Shown here: piece by piece, positions 16,737 to 24,757 of the stretch
Numbering within the stretch: position 1 is the stretch's first letter
How the letters are laid out: each line of letters starts with the position of its first letter
NCBI GenBank assembly: GCA_946183365.1
Contig: CAMHAH010000017.1
Span: forward strand, 1 to 59,251
From: an uncultured Clostridia bacterium
GTDB lineage: Bacteria; Bacillota; Clostridia; Oscillospirales; Acutalibacteraceae
Reading direction: 5' to 3'
Length of the DNA stretch: 59,251 nucleotides
Translations under genes and position numbers: made by a program
Notes under the pieces: model-generated
The model's database searches: none
What the model was told of the DNA's origin: nothing
Seen by the model: the letters and a program-made list of their open reading frames with translations, nothing else

Positions 16737-17870
16737 TTATCTTCTTTGAAGCGACCTGATACCGCTCTCAAGCCCTGATATCAGAGCGTCGATATCGTCC
16801 CTTGTGTTGTATTTTGAAAAGCTTATCCTGATCGAGCTGTCAACGCGGCTGTCGGTAAGCCCCATAGCCGCCAGGACATAACTGCGCTTGCCCTTGGCGC
16901 ACGCGCTCGACGAGCTGACGTATACGCCAAAGCTCTCGAGGTGGTGGAGAATAGTCTCGCTGCGGATACCCTCGACTGAGATGTTGATTATATATGGCAG
17001 AGCGTCGGTCGGGGAATTTATGCTCACGCCGTCAAGTTCGCTGAGCTTTGATACCGCGTAGGTATTCAGCTCTCTGATGTATTCGGTGGTCTTTGTGATA
17101 TCAGCCTCGGCGACCGCGGCTCCGAACGCCGCTATGAGCGGCGAGCTCTCTGTACCGGGTCGGCGCTTGTGCTGCTGCTCGCCGCCATAGAGCAGGGGAG
17201 TTATCCGCGCCTTGTCGCTTATATACAGGGCTCCCGAGCCTTTCGCTCCGTGCACCTTATGGGCGCTTACGGTCATCAGGTCTGCGCCCCATTTTTTGGG
17301 CTTCAGGGGCATTTTGCAGTAAGCCTGTACCGCGTCGGTGTGGAAGAGAGCTTCGGGGCAGCATTTATGAACAAGCTTTGCTATTCGCTCTATTGGCTGT
17401 ATAGCTCCCGTCTCGTTGTTCACGGTCATTACCGATACCAATATCGTTTTGTCTGTCAGCAGGTTTTTGAGAGCCTCTATATCGATCTTTCCGTCAGTGC
17501 TCACGGGGGCGTATTGAACATCATAGCCGAGTTCCTTAAGACGGCCGGCGCTCTCGTATACCGAGGGGTGCTCGACCGCGGATATGATGATCCTGTCGCC
17601 GCGTCGCCTCAAAGCCTGAGCCGCGCCGAACAGCACGGTGTTGTTGCCCTCTGTTCCGCCCGAGGTAAAGATGATATCTTTAGCATCGACCGAGAGCGAG
17701 CCGGCGATGATCTCACGCGCGTTCTCGACCTCTTCTTCGGCTCTGATACCCATTTTGTGCAGAGAAGATGGATTGCCGTAGTTCTCTGTCATCATATACA
17801 GCGCCTTTTCTGCCGCCGCCTTGCATACCGCGGTGGTAGCGCTGTTATCAAGATAGTGTGTCTCCATCAT
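16737..17870 (-). CDS. Cysteine desulfurase (NifS/IscS type, ThiI partner)
   Basis: PLP enzyme releasing sulfur from cysteine as a persulfide. 377 residues. It opens with YLDNSATTAV, the PLP lysine lies in VSAHKVHGAKG, and the persulfide Cys is in the loop SSSSACAKGKRS near the C-terminus. Placed directly before thiI, it most likely supplies sulfur for tRNA thiolation (a NifZ-like role), while the NifU-like gene at 3.4 kb is far away. Start ATG 17870 or the adjacent ATG at 17867; the upstream AGAAAGAA is only a weak ribosome binding site. Confidence 0.93.
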   Translation of the reverse strand: MMETHYLDNSATTAVCKAAAEKALYMMTENYGNPSSLHKMGIRAEEEVENAREIIAGSLSVDAKDIIFTSGGTEGNNTVLFGAAQALRRRGDRIIISAVEHPSVYESAGRLKELGYDVQYAPVSTDGKIDIEALKNLLTDKTILVSVMTVNNETGAIQPIERIAKLVHKCCPEALFHTDAVQAYCKMPLKPKKWGADLMTVSAHKVHGAKGSGALYISDKARITPLLYGGEQQHKRRPGTESSPLIAAFGAAVAEADITKTTEYIRELNTYAVSKLSELDGVSINSPTDALPYIINISVEGIRSETILHHLESFGVYVSSSSACAKGKRSYVLAAMGLTDSRVDSSIRISFSKYNTRDDIDALISGLESGIRSLQRR

Positions 17871-17943
17871 TACGTTCTTTCTGTCAATTTATTCTTTATA
17901 TGAAGCTGCTCGTTTGAGTAAAGAAAAAAGAATTGTATGCCCG

Positions 17944-18003
17944 CTCAGTTTGCCGCTGAGCAAGAGCGGGCGACGGCTATGCGAAATTTGCGCAAAGAGC
18001 GCT
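17944..18003. repeat. ~60-bp dispersed direct repeat, copy 2
   Basis: Same orientation and order of motifs as 5172-5231: CTCAGTTTG, GCAAGAGCGGG, GGCTATGCGAAAT. Lies in the gap between nifS and spoVAC. Confidence 0.7.
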
Positions 18004-18111
18004 TTATTATCAGTCTAATTATATATCTATACCGCGTCAATTACAAGAAGCAGTTTTTAATTTTTGTTGAATAATTTGTAAACGCGCGAAAACAATAATA
18101 AGGGTGATATT

Positions 18112-18552
18112 ATGACTGCTGAAATCTATGCCGATCTGGTGAAAAAACGCTCTAAGGACAGCCGGGTCGCGGTGAACTGCGCTAAGGCGTTCATGATAGG
18201 CGGAGCTATCTGCGCTGTCGGTCAGGCTTTTTTGGAGACATATAAGCTGCTCGGGCTGTCTGAGGATATCTCTAAGACCCTGTGCTCGGTCACGATGATA
18301 GCCTTAGGAGTGATCCTGACCGCCCTGCACGGATATGAAAAGCTCGCCAAGCACGGCGGAGCGGGTACGCTTGTGCCGATAACAGGCTTCGCGAACGCGA
18401 TGTCTTCGCCCGCGATAGAGTTCAAGGCCGAGGGGCTTATCACGGGACTTGCGGCAAAAATGTTCGTCATAGCGGGTCCCGTGCTGGTATACGGTACCTC
18501 AGCCGCCGTAGTATACGGCATCATATATTGGTTTATGACAGCCGCAATCTGA
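18112..18552 (+). CDS. spoVAC: Stage V sporulation protein AC
   Basis: 146-residue integral membrane protein with about four hydrophobic segments. In Bacillus SpoVAC belongs to the channel that moves dipicolinic acid into the forespore and releases it at germination. The characteristic GYEKLAKHGGAGTLVPITGFANAM stretch is present in full and the length fits. Start ATG 18112 follows AAGGGTG. It is unusual that it stands alone: spoVAD and spoVAE, which commonly follow in Clostridia, are not downstream, where an iron-type operon begins. They may be encoded elsewhere. Confidence 0.92.
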   Translation: MTAEIYADLVKKRSKDSRVAVNCAKAFMIGGAICAVGQAFLETYKLLGLSEDISKTLCSVTMIALGVILTALHGYEKLAKHGGAGTLVPITGFANAMSSPAIEFKAEGLITGLAAKMFVIAGPVLVYGTSAAVVYGIIYWFMTAAI

Positions 18553-18596
18553 GCTCTGCCGTAAAACACTATCGGCGTGTTATAAAATAAAAGCTA

Positions 18597-18692
18597 TTGA
18601 CAAAAAGAAAATCATCATGTATAATACTAGTTAGCGGAGACTAACCAAACGGTTAGCTTTATATATTCGCTTAAGGTTAGTTGTGGCTAACT
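18597..18692 (+). promoter_or_regulatory. Promoter with GTTAG-N6-CTAAC operators (DtxR/IdeR-like) for DUF3793-flavodoxin
   Basis: Consensus promoter TTGACA (18597-18602), 17-bp spacer, TATAAT (18620-18625). Directly downstream are GTTAG-N6-CTAAC at 18630-18645, a palindrome CTAACC-AAAC-GGTTAG at 18641-18656, and a second GTTAG-N6-CTAAC at 18676-18691. These half-sites resemble DtxR/IdeR iron-repressor boxes (TTAGGTTAGSCTAACCTAA). Flavodoxin as the product suggests iron-limitation control; the repressor itself is not in the window. Confidence 0.75.
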
Positions 18693-18713
18693 AGCTGACG
18701 CAAGGGGTGTATC

Positions 18714-19265
18714 ATGTCAGAAGAAGCATTGGTCAAATACTGCTCGCCGACCTTGGCGGGGCTTAAAACCGGCAGTTTGTTCAGCTGTGACTACCGCTCA
18801 CAGGCTGAGCTCTCGGCGTTCATGCGGTATTGGAACATAACCTTGAGGAGCAAGGGCGTGCGTATCATACCGCTCAGAGCGAAAGACGGAAAAGCGCTTA
18901 TATATGTCTATCGTCCGTCTCAGCTTGAGAGCAGATTAAGGGACGATGAGGTCCGCGGTCTGCTGAATGAGCGCGGATACTGCTCTTTGAGCTGTTCGGG
19001 GTGTCTGTCTCAGCTCATCAGCCGCCTGACGCATAGCGGGGAGTTTCCTCATGAGATAGGGCTTTTTCTCGGATATCCCTGTGAGGATGTCAAGGGCTTC
19101 ATCGATAACAAGGCGGCTTGCGCCAAGTGTATCGGCTGCTGGAAGGTCTACGGCGATGAGAAGAAGGCTCAAAAGAGATTTGATCTCTTCAAGAAATGCA
19201 CACGAATTTATCAGCAACAATGGGCTGACGGTAAACCGCTTACAAAGCTGACCGTCGCCTGTTGA
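18714..19265 (+). CDS. DUF3793 family protein
   Basis: 183 residues matching the DUF3793 family, recognised from HEIGLFLGYPCEDVKGFI and the C-terminal CAKCIGCWKVYGDEKKA. Rich in cysteine (SCSGC, CAKCIGC), so metal or cluster binding is plausible, but no function is established. No signal peptide. Start ATG 18714 follows AAGGGGTG. The flavodoxin gene begins 31 bp after its stop, and both sit behind the operator-rich promoter. In Clostridia these two genes often sit near ferrous-iron transport genes, which fits iron-dependent regulation. Confidence 0.85.
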   Translation: MSEEALVKYCSPTLAGLKTGSLFSCDYRSQAELSAFMRYWNITLRSKGVRIIPLRAKDGKALIYVYRPSQLESRLRDDEVRGLLNERGYCSLSCSGCLSQLISRLTHSGEFPHEIGLFLGYPCEDVKGFIDNKAACAKCIGCWKVYGDEKKAQKRFDLFKKCTRIYQQQWADGKPLTKLTVAC

Positions 19266-19296
19266 CAGTAATATTCCATATAAAAGGAAGATGTAT

Positions 19297-19719
19297 ATGA
19301 AAACAGCAATAGTATATTGGAGCGGTACGGGCAACACCGAAGCTATGGCAAAAGCCGTACAGAGCGGAGCTCAGTCCGCGGGAGCTGAAGCGGAGTTGTT
19401 TACATCCGACGCGTTCAGCGCTGAAATGGCAGATGAGTATGATACCATCGCCTTCGGCTGTCCCTCGATGGGCGCCGAGCAGCTCGAGGAGGATGAGTTC
19501 GAGCCCATGTTTGAGGCTTGCGCTCCCAAGCTCGCCGGCAAGCACATCGCGCTCTTCGGCTCATACGGCTGGGGAGACGGCGAATGGATGCGTAATTGGC
19601 AGGAGCGCTGTAATGAGATCGGCGCGGTCATGACTGCCGAACCCGTTATCTGTAACGAGGCGCCCGATGACGAGGCTGTCGCGGCTTGTGAGGCTCTCGG
19701 TAAGTCGCTGACCGAATAA
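19297..19719 (+). CDS. Flavodoxin
   Basis: 140-residue short-chain flavodoxin, a soluble FMN electron carrier that replaces ferredoxin when iron is scarce. The FMN phosphate loop SGTGNTEAMA is at residues 8-17, and the flavin-stacking regions GCPSMGAEQLEE and FGSYGWGDGEWM are typical. The start was set at ATG 19297 because AAAAGGAAG ends right before the other ATG at 19291, giving correct spacing only for 19297. Second gene of the DUF3793 operon; repeat A copy 4 begins 27 bp after its stop and a terminator follows at 19931-19962. Confidence 0.95.
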   Translation: MKTAIVYWSGTGNTEAMAKAVQSGAQSAGAEAELFTSDAFSAEMADEYDTIAFGCPSMGAEQLEEDEFEPMFEACAPKLAGKHIALFGSYGWGDGEWMRNWQERCNEIGAVMTAEPVICNEAPDDEAVAACEALGKSLTE

Positions 19720-19743
19720 TATCATATCAAAAAACAATCTATC

Positions 19744-19906
19744 TAATACTAAGTTTCATTAAAACACTTTAACATTTATTGCGTTAAATTCCGTATTACT
19801 TCGTTGTCCTCCTTGACAGGCGCCAGCCTGCCTGCGTCGTCCGCCTCGTTCTACGAAATTTTCCGTTAATAAATTTGTTAAAGCGTTTAATGGAAACTTA
19901 GTATAA
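19744..19906. repeat. MITE-like repeat A, copy 4, with TAA target duplication
   Basis: Element 19747-19903 (157 bp), the uninterrupted form. Its ends TACTAAGTTTCATTAAAAC and TTTAATGGAAACTTAGTA are imperfect inverted repeats over about 50 bp. Flanks are TAA (19744-19746) and TAA (19904-19906). The core has TTGACAGGCGCCAGCCTGCC. Confidence 0.9.
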
Positions 19907-19930
19907 AAAGTATCTTTTCCCCTGTTGAAG

Positions 19931-19962
19931 AGCGCAGTCGTCTTGTCGATGACTGCGCTTTT
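19931..19962 (+). terminator. Terminator after flavodoxin and repeat A
   Basis: 9-bp stem AGCGCAGTC / GACTGCGCT, then TTTTC. Because the repeat lies between gene and terminator, the repeat is transcribed as part of the flavodoxin mRNA. Confidence 0.8.
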
Positions 19963-20047
19963 CGGCTGTTCACAGTTGCCAAAGGGAGCCTTGGCTTTTA
20001 AAGAAATTGCAAACGCTTTCTTTGAAGCTTCAGCGGTCATTTATGTC

Positions 20048-20076
20048 TTGCAAAAATGATAGCAGGCTGTTATACT
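20048..20076 (+). promoter_or_regulatory. Promoter of the fumarate reductase operon
   Basis: TTGCAA, 17-bp spacer, TATACT (20071-20076), about 60 nt before the first gene. Confidence 0.65.
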
Positions 20077-20134
20077 TCTTGTATGCGAACAGTTCCCGAT
20101 TTTTTCGGGCTGCTTCTACTGTCTGAGGTGATTT

Positions 20135-20674
20135 ATGAGAAAATTAAATTCTATACTGACGGCTGTCATTCTTATAATGTTTGTCATACACGGATTTTTA
20201 GGCGCGCTGACCATGACTGATATCGCTATGGTCATCACAAAGCATATGGCTCGGGTCATGGTCGTGCTTGTCGCGATACATACGGTGATCAGCTGTATAT
20301 TGACCGCGAGAGCGATCAAGACATGGAAGGTAACGAGAGCGCCGTATTTTAAGGAAAATACGCTTTTCTGGGCGCGAAGGATATCGGGTCTCGCGGTCAT
20401 GATACTGATCGTGTTCCATATGTTCTCTTTCATGTCGACTACCTCGGGAACATTCACTCTGCCGTTCTTCGGCGGCTTTCAGCTCGCTGCCAATATCCTG
20501 CTTGTCGTCTCGATCGCGGTACACGTTATCACGAACGTCAAACCCATGCTGATCTCCTTCGGCATACGCAGTCTTAAGCCGAGAGCGGGAGATATACTGT
20601 TCGTGCTCTCGGTCCTGCTGGTGCTGTTTATCATCGGCTTTATCATCTATTACGTCAGGTGGAATACAATATGA
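20135..20674 (+). CDS. Membrane anchor subunit, likely fumarate reductase cytochrome b-like
   Basis: 179-residue membrane protein with about five hydrophobic segments (near 5-25, 38-58, 82-103, 115-135 and 152-174). Histidines sit within or at the ends of several of them (VIHGF, TKHMA, AIHTV, VFHMF, AVHVI), suitable for haem ligation. The gene overlaps the flavoprotein gene by ATGA (20671-20674), so it is very probably the quinone-side anchor of this complex, passing electrons from menaquinol to fumarate or the reverse. Sequence alone does not tell fumarate reductase from succinate dehydrogenase; an anaerobe favours the former. A single anchor protein is present. Start ATG 20135 follows GAGGTG. 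Confidence 0.75.
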   Translation: MRKLNSILTAVILIMFVIHGFLGALTMTDIAMVITKHMARVMVVLVAIHTVISCILTARAIKTWKVTRAPYFKENTLFWARRISGLAVMILIVFHMFSFMSTTSGTFTLPFFGGFQLAANILLVVSIAVHVITNVKPMLISFGIRSLKPRAGDILFVLSVLLVLFIIGFIIYYVRWNTI

Positions 20675-22257
20675 GCATAAATATAATCGGAGCGGGGCTT
20701 GCGGGCTTATCCGCCGCGCTGACCCTCGCCGAACAGAATATACCCTGTAATCTTGTGTCTTACGCTCAGAGCGAGCGCTCGCAGTCCGTCATGGCTGAGG
20801 GTGGTATAAACGCCGCTCTCGATACCTCGGGCGAGCAAGATACCGTAGAGGAACACTATGCCGATACGCTCAAGGGCGGCGTGTACCTTGCCGACGAAAA
20901 CGCCGTTTGGGGGCTGTGCTCTCACGCGCCTGAGATCGTTACAAAGCTCGACCGTCTCGGAGTGCCGTTCTCTCATAACGACAGGGGCATAGTACAGCGA
21001 TATTTCGGCGGTCAAAAGAAAAAACGCACCGCTTATGTCAAGGCGAGCACCGGCAAGATGCTGGTCACCGCTCTCATTGACGAAGTGAGAAAATACGAGG
21101 TAAAGGGACTTATCACGCGTTATCCGCGCCATCGTTTTGTACAGCTTGTTTTGGATGACGGTACCTGTAAAGGCGTTCGGATCGCCGACCGCTTCACGGG
21201 TGAGCCGACCGTACTCCCGGGCTCTGTCATCATCGCCTGCGGCGGTATGGCGGGGCTGTTCGACGGTATGACTACAGGCTCGACCCACAATACCTCAGAC
21301 GCGGTCGCCACCCTCTTTTCACAGGGAGTTGAGCTATCGAACCTCGAGTTCGTCCAGTACCACCCGACCACCATCGGTATCTCAGGCAAGCGCCTGCTGA
21401 TATCCGAGGCGGCGCGCGGCGAGGGAGGTCGGCTGTTTGTCAGAAGAAACGGCGAGCCGTGGTACTTTATGGAAGAGAAATACCCCGAGCTCAAGAACCT
21501 CATGCCGCGTGATGTGGTATCTGCTGAGATGGTCGCCGTGACAGCGCGGGACGACTGTGAAACTCAGGTATATCTCGATATGACAGGGATAGATAAAAAG
21601 GTCTGGAAGTCACGGCTCTCAGACCTCGGAGACCAGTGCATACATTATATCGCGGTCGATCCGATAAAAGAGCCTATACCCGTCTCGCCGGGTATCCATT
21701 ACTTCATGGGCGGTATTCGGGTCGATGAAAAACACAGGACCAATATCGATGATCTCTTTGCCGCGGGTGAGTGCGCCTGTCAGTACCACGGCGCGAACCG
21801 TTTAGGCGGCAATTCGCTTCTCGGCGCTATCTACGGCGGCCGCGTCGCGGCTCAGTCCGCGATGGAAAAGGCGGGCGACGAACACATTAAGGCAGAGGTG
21901 CCGTATCAAACAAAAACAGATCATTACGAGGTCTCACCGGCGTTGGCTGAGAGGATAAGCGCCGTATTATACCGCTCTCTCCCGATCATGCGGAATGAAG
22001 CGGATATGGCGGCGGCGCAGCAGGAGCTGAACGCTATGCTCACGCCCGATCTCAATGAAGCTGAAAAACGCCGTCTGTATCTTGCTCTCGCGATGGTGCG
22101 ATCGGCGATAAACCGTAAAGAGAGCCGCGGAGCGCATAAGCGCACCGATTATCCCGAGCGTGATGATACAAATTATCGTAAGCAGAGCGTCGTCAGTTTT
22201 AAGGACGGTCAGATTATTCTTACTCTGAGCGATATTCCGGAAAGGAGAACCAAATGA
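20671..22257 (+). CDS. frdA: Fumarate reductase/succinate dehydrogenase flavoprotein subunit
   Basis: 528 residues. N-terminal FAD-binding GAGLAG (residues 7-12), the substrate/FAD region QYHPTTIG, the helical capping domain and the C-terminal GECACQYHGANRLGGNSLLG motif. The start was set at ATG 20671 (MSINIIGAG), coupled to the previous gene by ATGA. The segment RSQSVMAEGG (36-45) aligns with RSHTVxAxGG of classical enzymes, where the His carries covalent FAD; here it is Gln38, so flavin is expected to be non-covalent. That weakens the usual argument for succinate oxidation and leaves some doubt about the substrate (fumarate, or a related enoate). The order anchor-A-B with 4-nt overlaps marks one operon. 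Confidence 0.88.
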   Translation: MSINIIGAGLAGLSAALTLAEQNIPCNLVSYAQSERSQSVMAEGGINAALDTSGEQDTVEEHYADTLKGGVYLADENAVWGLCSHAPEIVTKLDRLGVPFSHNDRGIVQRYFGGQKKKRTAYVKASTGKMLVTALIDEVRKYEVKGLITRYPRHRFVQLVLDDGTCKGVRIADRFTGEPTVLPGSVIIACGGMAGLFDGMTTGSTHNTSDAVATLFSQGVELSNLEFVQYHPTTIGISGKRLLISEAARGEGGRLFVRRNGEPWYFMEEKYPELKNLMPRDVVSAEMVAVTARDDCETQVYLDMTGIDKKVWKSRLSDLGDQCIHYIAVDPIKEPIPVSPGIHYFMGGIRVDEKHRTNIDDLFAAGECACQYHGANRLGGNSLLGAIYGGRVAAQSAMEKAGDEHIKAEVPYQTKTDHYEVSPALAERISAVLYRSLPIMRNEADMAAAQQELNAMLTPDLNEAEKRRLYLALAMVRSAINRKESRGAHKRTDYPERDDTNYRKQSVVSFKDGQIILTLSDIPERRTK

Positions 22258-22964
22258 ACTATACGATAGATATTCTCCGACAGGAAAACCGTGTGGCTCA
22301 GCCGTATCGTCAGACCGTTCATTTCGCGACAGACGATGCGGAAATGACCGTCGCGACTCTGCTCAAAACGCTAAACGCCACCCCTGACCTAACCGATACC
22401 GACGGCAAAGCGGTTTCTGAGATCGAGTGGGAGTGCAGCTGCCTTCAAAAGAAATGCGGCGCCTGCGCCATGCGTATAAATAAAAAGCCTCAGCTCGCCT
22501 GCGATACTAAATTAGGCGAGTTCAAAGACGGCAAAATATCTCTTGAACCGCTCAAAAAGTTCCCCGTGATCGCGGACCTTATCGTTGACCGGTCGGTGAT
22601 GTTTGAGAACCTGAAGAATATCGGGCTGTGGCTCGAGAAAGAAGCGCGGCACACAAAAAAAGGAGAGGACGTCGCCTATGAAGCCTCCCGCTGTTTACAG
22701 TGCGGATGCTGCCTCGAGGTCTGTCCGAACTTCATCCCGGGCGAGGACTTTTATTCCGCCGCTTCGTTCGTGCCCTCGGGGCGGGTGCTCAGCGAGCTGC
22801 CTAAGAAGGATAAGGCGGATATCCTCAACAGCTATGTCGACAAGATATATAAGGGCTGCGGAAAGTCGCTCTCATGCCGCGATATCTGCCCTGCTCAGAT
22901 AGACATCGAGCACCTGCTCGTCAACAACAACGCCGTCGCGGTCTGGAAGCGGTTTTTGAAGTGA
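22254..22964 (+). CDS. frdB: Fumarate reductase/succinate dehydrogenase iron-sulfur subunit
   Basis: 236 residues carrying electrons between flavoprotein and membrane anchor. The N-terminal plant-type [2Fe-2S] domain has WECSCLQKKCGACAM and the later Cys in LACDTK. The C-terminal ferredoxin domain has CLQCGCCLEVCP (a CxxCxxCxxxCP set with one additional Cys) and CGKSLSCRDICP. The clusters are thus [2Fe-2S], [4Fe-4S] and probably [3Fe-4S]. ATGA overlap with frdA. The 3' end overlaps the C-terminal coding tail of the convergent recombinase gene by 44 bp, and no separate plus-strand terminator was found before that gene. Confidence 0.9.
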   Translation: MNYTIDILRQENRVAQPYRQTVHFATDDAEMTVATLLKTLNATPDLTDTDGKAVSEIEWECSCLQKKCGACAMRINKKPQLACDTKLGEFKDGKISLEPLKKFPVIADLIVDRSVMFENLKNIGLWLEKEARHTKKGEDVAYEASRCLQCGCCLEVCPNFIPGEDFYSAASFVPSGRVLSELPKKDKADILNSYVDKIYKGCGKSLSCRDICPAQIDIEHLLVNNNAVAVWKRFLK

Positions 22965-24570
22965 GAGGCAGTCGTTGATGACGAGGCACGCATTTTTGAT
23001 CAGATTTCAAATCTATTAAGTTTTCGATAACGCTGTCAAAGCCGTTGAAATAAAAATTGAGCAATAAAAAGCAAACTCCTGCCGCGTTCGCGACAGGAGT
23101 TTTCGTTGGTGGAGTTAAAGCGAATAAATCCGAACCTTTTTCCAGATCCTCTTTTTTGAGCGTTTTGGCGCCCTCTTTGAAGTTGAAGTAAAACTCAATT
23201 CTGTCATCATAAAGAATCACTGCGTTTACAAAGCTGTCGATCAGGCGTTTTCTGTGCTTTGGGTTTTTTGTGTCGAGATCTCTGAAGCATTGCAACCAGA
23301 AGACGACTTGCTCTTTTGTGAGTGTCGGGCGTTTTATCTTCTCTGTAGCTAATTGGAATTCAAGATCCTTCTTTTGACTCTCCAGTTCCAGCAGTCGATC
23401 TTTGGTCGTTTCGGTGACGACGCCCATCTCGATCGCCTTCATGATGTTGGCGATACTCTTTTCTGTGTCGGAGAGCTGTTTTGTCAATATAGGGATTTCA
23501 CTGCCGCCTTCGTTTTGAACTTTAATCACAGTCTCAGCGATCTCATCTATCAACTTATCATCCCATATGAGCTTTTGAATCTGATCGATAACAAGGTCTT
23601 CGATAGCGTCTTTCTTTACTGCCTTTTTATCACAACCTCGTTTACGCTTTGCTGAGAAGCATTTATAATACCGATATGTGATATTCCTGCGGCTGGTACC
23701 GCTCTCGCCAACCATGAATGACATACATTTTCCGCAATATAGCTTAGTGGTCAGAATGTATTCATCTTCATCCTTTGCCTTGAATTTAGCGGGTGACCTC
23801 TTATTCCCCGCTAAACGATGATTTGCTGCTTCAAACTCTTCCTTCGTAACGATAGCGGGTATACCATCATCTATCACTATCTCGCGGAACTTGTATTCAC
23901 CCATGTATCTTCTGTTAGAAATCATTTTTGAGACAGACGCTACTCTGAATTCGGTGCCTCGACGGGTTCGGATGCCCTTGCTGTTAAGCTGATCTGCCAC
24001 CTGCTGTAATGTCATACCGCCGTTATAGAGTTTAAATGCTTCGCGTACAACAGCGGCTTCTGCATCGTTTATCTGAAAATGCCGTTCATCATCAATATAG
24101 TAACCAAAAGGAATTGCTCCTCCGTTGAACTTGCACTTGTAGGCGTTTTCTGTCATCCCTCGGACGATTTTCTCAGCCAGTTCTGCCGAATAGTATTCCG
24201 CCATACCTTCCAATAAGGATTCAAGAATAATGCCTTCCGGTCCTTGGGAGATCACCTCGGTAGCGGATATGACGCGGACGTTATTCCTTTTCAGGATCGC
24301 CTTGTAATGTGCCGAATCATAGCGATTGCGGGCAAAGCGGTCGAGCTTCCAGACGATAATAACGTCGAACTGCTCTTTAGCACTATCGGTGATCATTTTC
24401 TTAAAAGCAGGACGGTTGTCTGTCTTTGCCGAGAGCGCTCTGTCGATATAATTATCAATGATTTGGATACCGTTCTTCTCGGCAAACGCATTGCATTCAC
24501 GGAGCTGCCCCTCAATGCTTTCTTCTCGTTGGTTGTCGGAAGAATACCGTGCGTAAATGACACCTTTCAT
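22921..24570 (-). CDS. Large serine recombinase
   Basis: 549-residue site-specific recombinase. The N-terminal resolvase domain starts YARYSSDNQREESIEGQ with catalytic Ser10 and includes WKLDRFARNRYDS. The Recombinase domain (about 160-270) and a zinc-ribbon (LYCGKCMSFM ... CFSAKRKRGCDKK) are followed by a coiled coil (about 350-400). These enzymes integrate or excise phages and conjugative elements, yet no element genes surround this one. The last ~50 residues (from about VCFLLLNF) are odd: they are encoded across a terminator-like hairpin and then antisense to the end of frdB, suggesting loss of the original stop. Start ATG 24570 follows GGAGGTGAG; promoter at 24602-24630. Confidence 0.9.
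   Translation of the reverse strand: MKGVIYARYSSDNQREESIEGQLRECNAFAEKNGIQIIDNYIDRALSAKTDNRPAFKKMITDSAKEQFDVIIVWKLDRFARNRYDSAHYKAILKRNNVRVISATEVISQGPEGIILESLLEGMAEYYSAELAEKIVRGMTENAYKCKFNGGAIPFGYYIDDERHFQINDAEAAVVREAFKLYNGGMTLQQVADQLNSKGIRTRRGTEFRVASVSKMISNRRYMGEYKFREIVIDDGIPAIVTKEEFEAANHRLAGNKRSPAKFKAKDEDEYILTTKLYCGKCMSFMVGESGTSRRNITYRYYKCFSAKRKRGCDKKAVKKDAIEDLVIDQIQKLIWDDKLIDEIAETVIKVQNEGGSEIPILTKQLSDTEKSIANIMKAIEMGVVTETTKDRLLELESQKKDLEFQLATEKIKRPTLTKEQVVFWLQCFRDLDTKNPKHRKRLIDSFVNAVILYDDRIEFYFNFKEGAKTLKKEDLEKGSDLFALTPPTKTPVANAAGVCFLLLNFYFNGFDSVIENLIDLKSDQKCVPRHQRLPLTSKTASRPRRRCC
23066..23102 (-). terminator. Terminator-like hairpin inside the recombinase 3' coding end
   Basis: Stem AAACTCCTG / CAGGAGTTT, on the minus strand followed by GCTTTTTATT. 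It lies upstream of the recombinase stop codon at 22921. Confidence 0.65.
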
Positions 24571-24601
24571 TCGTTCTCACCTCCATACTTTCACTGTCTT
24601 G

Positions 24602-24630
24602 ATATTAGCGCTAAAGGAAGAATTTGTCAA
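24602..24630 (-). promoter_or_regulatory. Recombinase promoter
   Basis: On the minus strand TTGACA (24630-24625), 17-bp spacer, TAATAT (24607-24602), about 30 bp before the start codon. The rest of the 318-bp gap (24631-24888) holds only the pyrG terminator at 24758-24832. Confidence 0.7.
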
Positions 24631-24757
24631 ATGTATTCTTAATCGCGTTGCGCCCATTTCACATTTCATCTCCCGTTGAAGCACTCTGACAAACATGGAA
24701 GGTATGTAAATCTATATACCCTTATAGGAAACAAGCAGTTTTTGATAGGGATAAAAA

